A program made the translations under genes and the position numbers. 39,612 nt of DNA from Streptomyces cellostaticus. Its GTDB lineage: Bacteria; Actinomycetota; Actinomycetes; Streptomycetales; Streptomycetaceae. Below are positions 22,822 to 30,704 of this stretch, in pieces. The stretch's first letter is position 1, and each line of letters starts with the position of its first letter. Where the stretch lies: the NCBI RefSeq assembly GCF_001513965.1, contig NZ_KQ948020.1, positions 213,826-253,437 on the forward strand, read 5' to 3'. The notes below the pieces were generated by a model, which saw only the letters and a program-made list of their open reading frames with translations, had not been told where the DNA came from and did no database searches.

Positions 22822-24068
22822 GAAGGCGGTGCGGTACGGCTCCTTGTGGGGGTGGTGGTGCGCTTGGTGCCTGCCCTCTGCCCGACGGACTGCAGCGCCC
22901 CCTCCAGCGCGAACGTGGCCGCACCGAGGGACACCGGGTCGGTGGGGATCGGGGAGAGGACGATCTCGGTGGCGGCCAGCGGCCGCCTCAGCGCGTGCCG
23001 GGCCACGGCCGCGCGCACCTCGCCGAGCAGCGGCTCGCCGAGCCGGGACGCCACCCAGCTGCTGAGCACGACCACTTCGGGGTTGAGGAGGTTGATCAGG
23101 TCGGAGATTCCGGCGCCCAGATAACGGGCGGTGTCCCGGACCACCTTGACCGCCACCGGGTCGTTCGCGGCGACCGCCCGGGCCAGCGCGTCGACGGTGG
23201 CCGTCTGGTCCTCGGGGTGCAACAACGGGGACTGCGGGCTGAGTTCGCGCAGGTTCTGCATGATGCCGGGCGCGCCGACGTACGTCTCCACGCAGCCGTG
23301 GTTGCCGCAGTGGCACAGCCGCCCGTCCAGCACGAGCGTGGTGTGGCCCCACTCGCCGGCGCTGTTGCTCACGCCCCGGTGCAGCCCGCCGCCGAGCGCG
23401 AGACCGGCGCCGACACCCGTGCCGAGGTTCACCACGACGGCGTCCCCGCGGCCCCGCGCGGCCCCGAACCACAGCTCGGCCACCGCGCAGGCGCGCAGCG
23501 GATTGTCCAAGTGGAGGGGGTAGGCGATGTGTTCGGCGAGCAGGTCGAGCAACGGCACGTCGTGCCAGTTCCAGTTGGGCGCGTACTCGGCGACGCCGGT
23601 GTCCCGGTCCACCTGGCCCGGCACGCTCACCCCGACGCCGAGCACCCGGGCCGCCTCGACGCCGGCCTGCGCGACCACCGAGCCGACCGCGGCGGCGACA
23701 TGGCCGACCACCTGCTCCGGGCGGCTCTCGCCGGGCCGCATGTCCTCGTCGGCGCGGGCCAGCACGTTCAGCGCCAGGTCGAACAGCTCGACGTGGACGT
23801 ACGTCTCCGCGATGTCGACGCCGATCAGCGCGCCCCCCGACGCGTTGACGGCGACCAGCCCCCGGGGGCGGCCCCCGGCCGAGTCCTCGAAACCGACCTC
23901 GGTGATCATGCGCAGGTCCAGCAGTTCACCGACGAGCGTGGCGACCGTGGCCAGGCTGAGGCCGGTGGCGGCCGCCAGCTCCTGCCGGGAGGTGGGAGAC
24001 TCGGCGATGATCTGGCGCAGCACCTCGTAGCGGTTCGCGGTGCGGATGTCACGTGATGTGCGCTTCAC
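22818..24068 (-). CDS. ROK-family transcriptional repressor
   Basis: A 416-residue ROK protein of the NagC/XylR type. An N-terminal winged helix-turn-helix (about 1-75: NRYEVLRQIIAESPTSRQEL, TGLSLATVATLVGELLDL) is followed by a sugar-kinase fold with LIGVDIAETYVHVELFD, the NLGTGVGAGLALGGGLHRG loop and the zinc motif C-H-C-G-x2-G-C-x-E. The GTG start at 24068 is set by the conserved KRTSRDIRTANRYEVL N-terminus. It overlaps the GH30 gene (ATGA). The shared inverted repeat at its own promoter and at the transport promoter suggests it represses both until a sugar binds. Confidence 0.92.
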   Translation of the reverse strand: MKRTSRDIRTANRYEVLRQIIAESPTSRQELAAATGLSLATVATLVGELLDLRMITEVGFEDSAGGRPRGLVAVNASGGALIGVDIAETYVHVELFDLALNVLARADEDMRPGESRPEQVVGHVAAAVGSVVAQAGVEAARVLGVGVSVPGQVDRDTGVAEYAPNWNWHDVPLLDLLAEHIAYPLHLDNPLRACAVAELWFGAARGRGDAVVVNLGTGVGAGLALGGGLHRGVSNSAGEWGHTTLVLDGRLCHCGNHGCVETYVGAPGIMQNLRELSPQSPLLHPEDQTATVDALARAVAANDPVAVKVVRDTARYLGAGISDLINLLNPEVVVLSSWVASRLGEPLLGEVRAAVARHALRRPLAATEIVLSPIPTDPVSLGAATFALEGALQSVGQRAGTKRTTTPTRSRTAPPS

Positions 24069-24129
24069 GGAGCTGCCCCTCCCGTCCCGTCTGGTCAGGC
24101 CGGGGCGAGACCGGCACCGGCGCTGCGCC

Positions 24130-24159
24130 AGGCTATGGGGTGGGAAGGGCTTTCGACAA
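24130..24159 (-). promoter_or_regulatory. Predicted promoter of the ROK-GH30 unit
   Basis: On the minus strand TTGTCG (24159-24154) and TAGCCT (24135-24130) are 18 bases apart, about 60 bases before the GTG start. The -35 lies inside the inverted repeat at 24150-24172, as at the transport promoter. Confidence 0.45.
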
Positions 24160-24172
24160 GGGGTTAGGAAAG
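24150..24172. promoter_or_regulatory. 23-bp inverted repeat, probable ROK autoregulatory operator
   Basis: CTTTC and GAAAG flank a 13-base centre with CAAGGGGTT. Geometry, core and position over the -35 match the repeat at 20799-20821. Confidence 0.6.
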
Positions 24173-24207
24173 GGGGTGTAGAAAGTCGGGCCGCCCTCGG
24201 ATGCCCG

Positions 24208-25461
24208 TCACTCTCCGAACGCATCCCGCACGAAGGCGTTGGTGAACTTGCCGGTGGGGTCGAGGGTTTCGGCCAGCGCGCGGAAGTCGGCCAGGCGGGT
24301 ATACCGTCCACGGAGTACCGCCGACGGAACGGTGAACACCTTCCCCCAGTGCGGGCGCGGATCGAAGGCCTCCAGCGCCTCCTCCACCCGGCGGACCACC
24401 GGGAGAACGGCCGCCGTGTCCTCGACCCAGGTGAAGTGCAGGGCCACCGAATCGCGGCCGTGGGCCGGGCTGAGCCACTGCGGGTCGGCGGCGACCGTAC
24501 GCACCTCGCAGGTCTGCAGTACACCGGCGACCGTCGACCGGATGTCGTCTATTGCACACAGTGCATCGACGGCGGTCGACCGCGGCAGCAGATACTCCGA
24601 CTGCAACTCCTCGCCACTGCTGGGCGTGAACTCCGCCCGGAAGTGCGGCAGCCGCTCGTGCCACGGCCCCGGCACCCCGAACTGCTCCGTACAGTTGACC
24701 GCCGGCATCCCCGGCACGGGGTGCAGCGCCTCGGTCGCGGGCACGGCCCACGGGAAGTGCACCGGCGCCTGATCGGTGCGGCGCTTGACCCACACCTGCC
24801 TGAAACCCGGATCCCGCCAGTCGGTGAACAGGCTCACGCTGTACGCCGACGCCGCCACCGCCTCGTAGTCCAGCCCGGCGAGGGGCAGTTCGGTGAACAG
24901 GTGCTGCTCGACCTCGTACGACGGCTCCAGGTCCAGGGTGAGCGCGGTGACGACGCCGAGCGCGCCGAGCGAGGTCACCGCGCCGTCGAAGCGGGCGTCC
25001 CCCCGGCCGATCGACACCGTCGAACCGTCCGCCGTGACCAGCTCCACCTCCCGGACCGCTGCGGCGAGCGGTCCGTTGCCGACCCCCGAGCCATGGGTGC
25101 CGGTCGCCACCGAGCCGGCCACCGAAATATGCGGCAGCGAGGCCATGTTGGGCAGGGCGAGACCGTGCGCGTGGAGCGTGCGGGCGAGTTCCGCGTACCG
25201 GACGCCGCCCGCGACGCGCACCGTACGGGCCGCGCTGTCCACGTCGGTCACCGGCGGCAGACCGGCGATCGACACGAGCACTCCGTCGCCGCCGGGGTCG
25301 GCGATCCGGTTGAAGGAGTGGCCGCTGCCCAGCACCCGCACCTTCGCGCTGCCGGCCACCAGGGCCCGGAGCCCGTCGAACGTGTCCGGGCGGTGGAACT
25401 CCTTGGCCGTATAGGTGATGTTGCGCGCCCAGTTGGCGACCGTCTGCGCCGACTCCGTCAT
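24208..25461 (-). CDS. xyoA: Alditol oxidase (AldO), covalent flavoprotein
   Basis: A 417-residue FAD enzyme of the vanillyl-alcohol-oxidase fold, highly similar along its length to Streptomyces coelicolor alditol oxidase as I recall it. It oxidises the terminal hydroxyl of xylitol, sorbitol and other polyols to aldehydes with release of H2O2. H48 in VLGSGHSFN is the expected covalent FAD site. ALPNMASLPHISVAGSVATGTHGSGVGNG is the FAD-binding loop, and the C-terminal HWGKVFTVP and DPTGKFTNAFV complete the family. No signal peptide. It starts 108 bases from the divergent hydroxyacid dehydrogenase. The polyol preference is inferred from the family. Confidence 0.93.
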   Translation of the reverse strand: MTESAQTVANWARNITYTAKEFHRPDTFDGLRALVAGSAKVRVLGSGHSFNRIADPGGDGVLVSIAGLPPVTDVDSAARTVRVAGGVRYAELARTLHAHGLALPNMASLPHISVAGSVATGTHGSGVGNGPLAAAVREVELVTADGSTVSIGRGDARFDGAVTSLGALGVVTALTLDLEPSYEVEQHLFTELPLAGLDYEAVAASAYSVSLFTDWRDPGFRQVWVKRRTDQAPVHFPWAVPATEALHPVPGMPAVNCTEQFGVPGPWHERLPHFRAEFTPSSGEELQSEYLLPRSTAVDALCAIDDIRSTVAGVLQTCEVRTVAADPQWLSPAHGRDSVALHFTWVEDTAAVLPVVRRVEEALEAFDPRPHWGKVFTVPSAVLRGRYTRLADFRALAETLDPTGKFTNAFVRDAFGE

Positions 25462-25492
25462 CTCTGTCGTCCCTCCCGAGAGTGCGTGTCCA

Positions 25493-25522
25493 TTGACCCT
25501 CTCATTCGCCGAGACCTACCGT
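25493..25522 (+). promoter_or_regulatory. Predicted promoter of the hydroxyacid dehydrogenase gene
   Basis: TTGACC (25493-25498), an 18-base spacer and TACCGT (25517-25522) fit a housekeeping-sigma promoter in the intergenic space shared with alditol oxidase, about 40 bases before the TTG start. Confidence 0.5.
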
Positions 25523-25569
25523 AGAGACCGGTTGCTACCCGCGCGTCACCGAGCCGGAAGGCCACTTCC

Positions 25570-26577
25570 TTGCCCGAGCGTCCCCAGGCACTGTTCGCCA
25601 TGACAGCCCAGAACGTGCCGCACATCTTCCCGCCGGAGCTGCTCGCCCGGCTGCGCGAGCACGTAGAAATCGATCCCACTCTGGTGGCGCACGACTTCAC
25701 CGAACCCCGGGCACGGGAGACGCTCGCCCGCACCGAGGTCCTGATCACCGGCTGGGGCTGCCCCCGCCTGGACGCGGCCGCCCTCGACGCGGCCCCGAAA
25801 CTGCGGGCGGTGCTGCACGCGGCCGGCTCGGTCAAGGGCTTCACCACCCCCGAGGTCTGGCAGCGCGGCATCGTCGTCTCCTCGGCCGCCGCCGCCAACG
25901 CCCTGCCCGTCGCCGAATACACCCTCGCCATGATCCTGCTCGCCGGAAAGGACGTCTTCGCCTTCCGCGACCTGCTGCGCGCCCGCCGCACGTTCCCCTA
26001 CGGCGACCTCGTCCCCGGCATCGGCAACCACGGCCGCCGCATCGGCGTCGTCGGCGCCTCCCGCATCGGCCGCCGCCTGATCGAACTGCTCCGGCCCTAC
26101 GACCTCCGGGTGAGCCTCGCCGACCCGTACGTCGACCAGGCCGAGGCCGCGCGGCTCGGTGTGCCCCTGCTGCCCCTCGACGAACTGCTGCGCACCTCGG
26201 ACATCGTCACCCTGCACGCCCCCCAGACCCCCGAGACCCGGCACCTCGTCGGCGCACGCGAACTCGCCCTGATGCCCACCGGATCCGTACTGATCAACAC
26301 CGCGCGCGGCGCCCTGGTCGACCACGACGCGCTGATCGGGGAACTGCGCACCGGGCGCCTGAGCGCCGTACTCGACGTCACCGACCCCGAGCCGCTGCCC
26401 GCCGACTCACTCCTGTTCGACCTGCCCAACGCCTTCGTGACACCCCATCTCGCCGGCTCCCAGGGCAACGAGGTGGCCCGGCTCGGGCGGACGGTGGTGG
26501 AGGAGGCGGGTCGACTGGCGGCGGGCGACGGTCTTCTGTATGCCGTCGACCACGCGGGGCTGGAGCGGACGGCGTGA
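25570..26577 (+). CDS. D-isomer specific 2-hydroxyacid dehydrogenase
   Basis: A 335-residue NAD-dependent dehydrogenase. The Rossmann motif is GVVGASRIGRR (Ala replaces the second Gly, common in this branch). The catalytic set is Arg in LINTARGALVD, a Glu in DPEPLP, and His in TPHLAGSQGNE. The start is TTG 25570 with GGAAGG upstream; an ATG ten codons later is also possible. Members reduce 2-keto acids or act on phosphoglycerate-like substrates. It lies between alditol oxidase and a LacI regulator, so a role in sugar-acid metabolism is plausible but unproven. Confidence 0.9.
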   Translation: MPERPQALFAMTAQNVPHIFPPELLARLREHVEIDPTLVAHDFTEPRARETLARTEVLITGWGCPRLDAAALDAAPKLRAVLHAAGSVKGFTTPEVWQRGIVVSSAAAANALPVAEYTLAMILLAGKDVFAFRDLLRARRTFPYGDLVPGIGNHGRRIGVVGASRIGRRLIELLRPYDLRVSLADPYVDQAEAARLGVPLLPLDELLRTSDIVTLHAPQTPETRHLVGARELALMPTGSVLINTARGALVDHDALIGELRTGRLSAVLDVTDPEPLPADSLLFDLPNAFVTPHLAGSQGNEVARLGRTVVEEAGRLAAGDGLLYAVDHAGLERTA

Positions 26578-26662
26578 CGGTGGACCGTATGCGAGCGGCC
26601 GTACGCCACCGCACAGCCGCCCTCGTAAGGTGACCTGAACACACGATGAAGGGGGCCGAGCG

Positions 26663-27724
26663 GTGGCGAAGAGGGCGCAGCCCGGCACGGGACCGGACAC
26701 CTCGACCGTGCGGGACGTCGCCGCGCGCGCCGGAGTCTCCGCGTCGACCGTCTCCCGGGTGCTGGGCGGCACCTACCCGGTGGCAGCGGCGACCCGCGCC
26801 AAGGTGCTCAAGGCGATGCGCGACCTGGACTACGTGGTCAACGCGCACGCCCGTGCCCTGGGCGGCGCCACCAACAACACGGTCGCGTTCGTCGTGGACG
26901 ACGTCACCGGGCCGTTCTACGCGCACATCGCCCGCGGAGTCGAGGAGCAGGCATCGGCGGAGGGCCGCCTGTGCATGCTGTGCACCACGCACGGCGACCC
27001 GCAGCGCATCCTCGCGGTCGTGGAGACCATGCGCGAGCAGCGGGCCGACGCGGTGATCGTGGTGGGCGGGGCCTGGGAGGACAAGGCGTACCAGGACCGC
27101 ATGACCCACTTCGCGCACGCCCTGGACCGGGCGGGTTCCCGGCTGGTCCTGGTCGGCCGGCCGCCGCTCGGACCCGGGGTGCCCGCCACGGTCGTCGACT
27201 ACGACAACGAGGGCGGCGCCTTCGCCCTGACCACCCATCTGCTCTCCGGCGGCCACCGCCGTATCGCCTACCTCGGCCGGGTCGCCGGCCTGTCCACCAG
27301 CGGCCAGCGGCTCGCCGGTTTCGCCCGCGCCCATGAACTCCTCGGCCTGACCCCCGACCCCGAACTGATCCTCGACGGCACCTTCTCCCGTTCGTACGGC
27401 TACCAGGCCACCCGTGAACTCCTCGCCTCCGGACGGGAGTTCACGGCAATCTTTGCCGCCACCGACATGATCGCCGCCGGGGTGATCCAGGCCCTGCGCG
27501 AGGCGGGCCGCCGCATCCCGGACGACGTCGCCGTGGCGGGCTACGACGACATCCCGGTCGCCCGTGATGTCCATCCCGCCCTCACCACGGTCCACGTCCC
27601 CCAGGAGGAACTGGGCCGCGCCGCCGTCCGTCTCGCTCTCCACCGCGCCGAACTGCCCGACAGCCAGCACCTCGTGCTGGGCACGCACGTGGTGCTGCGG
27701 GACTCCACGCCCAGAGCGCAGTGA
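26663..27724 (+). CDS. LacI-family transcriptional regulator
   Basis: A 353-residue LacI-type regulator. The HTH is TVRDVAARAGVSASTVSRVLGG, followed by the hinge helix in HARALGGATNNTVAFVV, then the periplasmic-binding-protein-like effector domain (IFAATDMIAAGVIQALREAGRRIPDDVAVAGYDDIPVA). The GTG at 26663 has AAGGGGG eight bases upstream. The effector is presumably a sugar. The hydroxyacid dehydrogenase just upstream, on the same strand 85 bases away, is a possible target, as is alditol oxidase. Confidence 0.94.
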   Translation: MAKRAQPGTGPDTSTVRDVAARAGVSASTVSRVLGGTYPVAAATRAKVLKAMRDLDYVVNAHARALGGATNNTVAFVVDDVTGPFYAHIARGVEEQASAEGRLCMLCTTHGDPQRILAVVETMREQRADAVIVVGGAWEDKAYQDRMTHFAHALDRAGSRLVLVGRPPLGPGVPATVVDYDNEGGAFALTTHLLSGGHRRIAYLGRVAGLSTSGQRLAGFARAHELLGLTPDPELILDGTFSRSYGYQATRELLASGREFTAIFAATDMIAAGVIQALREAGRRIPDDVAVAGYDDIPVARDVHPALTTVHVPQEELGRAAVRLALHRAELPDSQHLVLGTHVVLRDSTPRAQ

Positions 27725-27770
27725 ACGGCCCTCTCGCGCCGCCGTCCGGGCGCACTTGTCCGCTGTGGCG

Positions 27771-28802
27771 TTACGGACGCGGTTCCAGGGAGATGTGCGG
27801 GGACAGCGCGCGGAGGAAGTCGGGCGCGTCGAAGATCTCTCCCGCGGAGACGACACCGACCGCCTTGGTCCGTCCCGTGAGGATGCGGTCGACCGCCTCC
27901 ACCACGAGCGGTGCGGTGACGGCGTAGATGTCCCGGCCCCTGGCCACCGCGCGCCGTTCACTGCCGCCGGAGCGCACGACGACATCGACGAGGAAGGTCT
28001 GCGCGGACCGCCCACGCTCGTCGGCCGCGGCCGGCGTCGGTGTGTCCGGCGCCGACACGTCCCTGGCCGCCTCGACCGTCATGTAGGTGCGCACTTCGGG
28101 AATGGACAGGTGGCTGGGCACGGTGACGACGTCGGCCATCGTGAACTCCCCGATGACGGCCCGGGGGCCCATCGGCTCGGGGAAGGGCCACTCCAGGGCC
28201 GGCGGGCTGTCATCGCGGTACTCCAGCCGCCCGTTCGTGTAGACGACACGTCGGCCGCCCCGCCGCTCCCGGGAGACCACGCCCGCGGCACGCGAGCCGG
28301 CGGTGGGGTGCCAACTGCTCAGCCCGTACGCGATGTGCGCCTCGTCGGCCGCCGTCCAGTCGCCCATCGCGGCGGTGGTCAGCAGGTCGCCGAGGCCGCC
28401 GTAGAAGGCCATCGCGGGGACGATCGCCGTTCCCGCGGCGCGGGCCCGGTCCGCGAAGTGCGCGAACGTGTCGGCGTTGGCCTCGATCTCGGCCGCCACA
28501 TCCACATACGGGATCCCGGCGCGCAGTGCCGCCTCGATCAAGGGGGCGGCCGTCGTGGCGAAGGGCCCGGCACAGTTGATCACGGCCGCCGCACCGGCCA
28601 GTGCGCGGTCGAGCGAGACGGGGTCGTCGACCGACGCCGGGCGGACCTCCGATCCTGGTTCGGACGCCGCCAGCGCCTTCAGCTTCTCGGCGTCGCGCCC
28701 GGAGAGCACCGGGACGAACCCGCGCTCCCGCAGCTCTGCCACCACGAAGCGCCCGGTGTGCCCGTACGCCCCGAACACCACCACCGTGTGCCGCGATTCC
28801 AT
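27771..28802 (-). CDS. Saccharopine dehydrogenase-like NAD(P)-binding protein
   Basis: A 343-residue Rossmann protein. It begins with the nucleotide-binding motif VVVFGAYGHTGRFV and continues with LSGRDAEKLKAL and INCAGPFATTAAPLIEAALRAGIPYVDVAAE, as in trans-acting enoyl reductase and saccharopine dehydrogenase-like proteins. GGAG lies six bases before ATG 28802. It is divergent from the GlxA-type regulator gene, which probably controls it. Members without the lysine-pathway context are usually uncharacterised oxidoreductases, and the substrate is unknown here. Confidence 0.88.
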   Translation of the reverse strand: MESRHTVVVFGAYGHTGRFVVAELRERGFVPVLSGRDAEKLKALAASEPGSEVRPASVDDPVSLDRALAGAAAVINCAGPFATTAAPLIEAALRAGIPYVDVAAEIEANADTFAHFADRARAAGTAIVPAMAFYGGLGDLLTTAAMGDWTAADEAHIAYGLSSWHPTAGSRAAGVVSRERRGGRRVVYTNGRLEYRDDSPPALEWPFPEPMGPRAVIGEFTMADVVTVPSHLSIPEVRTYMTVEAARDVSAPDTPTPAAADERGRSAQTFLVDVVVRSGGSERRAVARGRDIYAVTAPLVVEAVDRILTGRTKAVGVVSAGEIFDAPDFLRALSPHISLEPRP

Positions 28803-28892
28803 GAATTTCTCCCCCGTGCTCGGATGATCTGCTGCGCTCTGTCGTAGACATCCTTTCGAGGCCGGGTGTCTCACGCGAGTGTCTGGAACGAC

Positions 28893-29873
28893 ATGACCCG
28901 TACAATTCCGGACGTGAACACTGTCGCGCTGGCCGTCACCGACGGGATGCTGCACTTCGAACTGTCCATGGCGTACGAGGTCTTCGGCGCCGCCCCGGCC
29001 GGCGTGGCAGAGCCCTGGTACGACGTCGCCGTCTGCGGGCCGGCCGCCGTGCGGGCCGGCCGGTTCCGGCTGGAGCCCGACCACGGCCTGGACCAACTCC
29101 CGCGCGCCGACACGGTGATCGTCCCGGGCTGGGCCGACATCGACGCGGACCCGCCCGCAGGCCTGGTCGACGCGGTGCGCGCGGCCCACGAGGCAGGCGC
29201 ACGCGTGGCCTCCCTCTGCACGGGTGCGTTCGTGCTGGCCGCCGCCGGTCTGCTGGACGGCAAGCGCGCGACCACACACTGGGCGCACACCCGGGCCCTG
29301 GCCGACCGCTATCCCCGGGTGGAGGTGGACCCGGACGTCCTCTACGTGGACAACGGCAGCGTGCTCACCTCCGCCGGCAAAGCCGCCGCCATGGACCTGT
29401 GCCTGCATCTCGTCCGCCTGGACCGCGGCTCGTCGATCGCCAACGCCGTCGCCCGCCGCCTGGTCGTGCCGCCGCACCGGGACGGCGGCCAGGCCCAGTT
29501 CGTCACCACCCCGGTGCCCGCCCCGGACCACCATCCGCTCGCCGGACTGCTTCCCTGGGTGCTCGCACGCCTCGACCAGCCGCTGACCGTGGAGGACCTG
29601 GCCCGCCAGGCGCGGATGAGCTCGCGCCACCTGGGCCGCCACTTCAGGTCGGTGACCGGCACGACCCCGTTGCAGTGGCTGCTGACTCAGCGGATCCGCC
29701 AGGCCCAGGAACTGCTCGAGACCACCGACCGCAGCGTCGACGCCATCGCGACGGCCACCGGCATGGGCACCGCCACCACACTGCGCCGGCACTTCAACCG
29801 CACGGTCGGCGTGCCTCCGGACACCTACCGCCGCACCTTCCGCTCGCGCTCCCTCCCCGACCCGAACGCGTAA
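28893..29873 (+). CDS. GlxA-family regulator (DJ-1/PfpI domain plus AraC HTH)
   Basis: A 326-residue regulator. Residues 1-170 are a DJ-1/PfpI-like domain with the conserved Cys in SLCTGAFVLAAAGLLDG and the following THW. The C-terminal 100 residues hold two AraC helix-turn-helix motifs (LTVEDLARQARMSSRHLGRHF and SVDAIATATGMGTATTLRRHF). ATG 28893 gives the usual N-terminus; GTG 28866 would add nine residues and also has a GAGG before it. Divergent arrangement with the saccharopine dehydrogenase-like gene points to local control. Confidence 0.92.
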   Translation: MTRTIPDVNTVALAVTDGMLHFELSMAYEVFGAAPAGVAEPWYDVAVCGPAAVRAGRFRLEPDHGLDQLPRADTVIVPGWADIDADPPAGLVDAVRAAHEAGARVASLCTGAFVLAAAGLLDGKRATTHWAHTRALADRYPRVEVDPDVLYVDNGSVLTSAGKAAAMDLCLHLVRLDRGSSIANAVARRLVVPPHRDGGQAQFVTTPVPAPDHHPLAGLLPWVLARLDQPLTVEDLARQARMSSRHLGRHFRSVTGTTPLQWLLTQRIRQAQELLETTDRSVDAIATATGMGTATTLRRHFNRTVGVPPDTYRRTFRSRSLPDPNA

Positions 29874-29894
29874 CCCTCGATGATACGGATTTCG

Positions 29895-29913
29895 TTGATT
29901 CAATCCCCATCAA
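29895..29913. promoter_or_regulatory. AT-rich promoter region with inverted repeat before the PNPOx-like gene
   Basis: TTGAT-9-ATCAA is a perfect 5-bp inverted repeat in a short stretch (29876-29970) that is clearly more AT-rich than its surroundings, and is probably the promoter of the next gene. The binding factor is unknown. Confidence 0.3.
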
Positions 29914-29971
29914 TGAAGTGTTTCAGTGAACGTATGGCCCTTCAGGTGCGCTTTCAGTAGATTTACCGCTC

Positions 29972-30646
29972 ATGACCTCACAGCCCCTGCCCGCCCAGCT
30001 CCCCCAGACCGACCTCACCCGGCATCGCCGTCTGCGCGAGCAGGGCAGTCTGGAGCGGGCCGAACTCGATGCGATCCTGGACGCGGGGTTCGTCTGTCAC
30101 CTGGGTGTGGTGGTCGAGGGGCGGCCGCTGGTCGTGCCGACCGTGTACGGGCGGGACGAGCGGCAGTTGTTCGTCCACGGTTCCGTGGCGAGCCGCAGCC
30201 TCGCGGGCGGCACCCCCGTCTGCGTCACCGTCACCCACGTGGACGGCCTGGTCCTCGCCCGGTCCGTCTTCGAGCACGGGGTCAACTACCGCAGCGCCGT
30301 GATCCACGGCGAGGCCCGCAAGGTCACCGACCCGGAGGAGAAGCTGGAGGGGCTGCGCCGGCTCACCGAGCACGCGACGCCCGGGCAGTGGTCGTACGCC
30401 CGGCGGCCCAGCCGCAAGGAGCTCGCCGCCACCACCCTCCTCGCCCTCTCCCTCGAAGAGGCCTCGGTCAAGATCCGCACCGGCGCCCCCGACGACGGCG
30501 ACGGACCCGACGCCGAGCTGGGCCTGTGGGCCGGGACCCTGCCGCTGACCGCGGTCTGGGGCGCCCCCGTGGCCGACCCGCTGCTGGCGCCGGACGTCCC
30601 TGTTCCGGGACACATCGCGCGGCGCGAGGGGACCCGGCACGGCTGA
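29972..30646 (+). CDS. Pyridoxamine 5'-phosphate oxidase-family flavin-binding protein
   Basis: A 224-residue split-barrel protein of the Nim/PNPOx-like group that binds FMN or a related flavin. GFVCHLGVVVEGRPLVVPTVYGRDERQLFVHGSVASR is the conserved core, followed by YRSAVIHGEARKVTDPEEKLEGLRRLTEH and QWSYARRPSRKEL. No clear ribosome site precedes ATG 29972. It is 58 bases upstream of a radical SAM gene on the same strand, so the pair may be co-transcribed. Members include nitroimidazole reductases and F420- or heme-related proteins; the function here is unassigned. Confidence 0.88.
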   Translation: MTSQPLPAQLPQTDLTRHRRLREQGSLERAELDAILDAGFVCHLGVVVEGRPLVVPTVYGRDERQLFVHGSVASRSLAGGTPVCVTVTHVDGLVLARSVFEHGVNYRSAVIHGEARKVTDPEEKLEGLRRLTEHATPGQWSYARRPSRKELAATTLLALSLEEASVKIRTGAPDDGDGPDAELGLWAGTLPLTAVWGAPVADPLLAPDVPVPGHIARREGTRHG

Positions 30647-30704
30647 CGCGCAGGCGGGGGCATACCGTGAGGAGCCGAACGCCTGAGCCGGGAGGAGATA
30701 CGGG

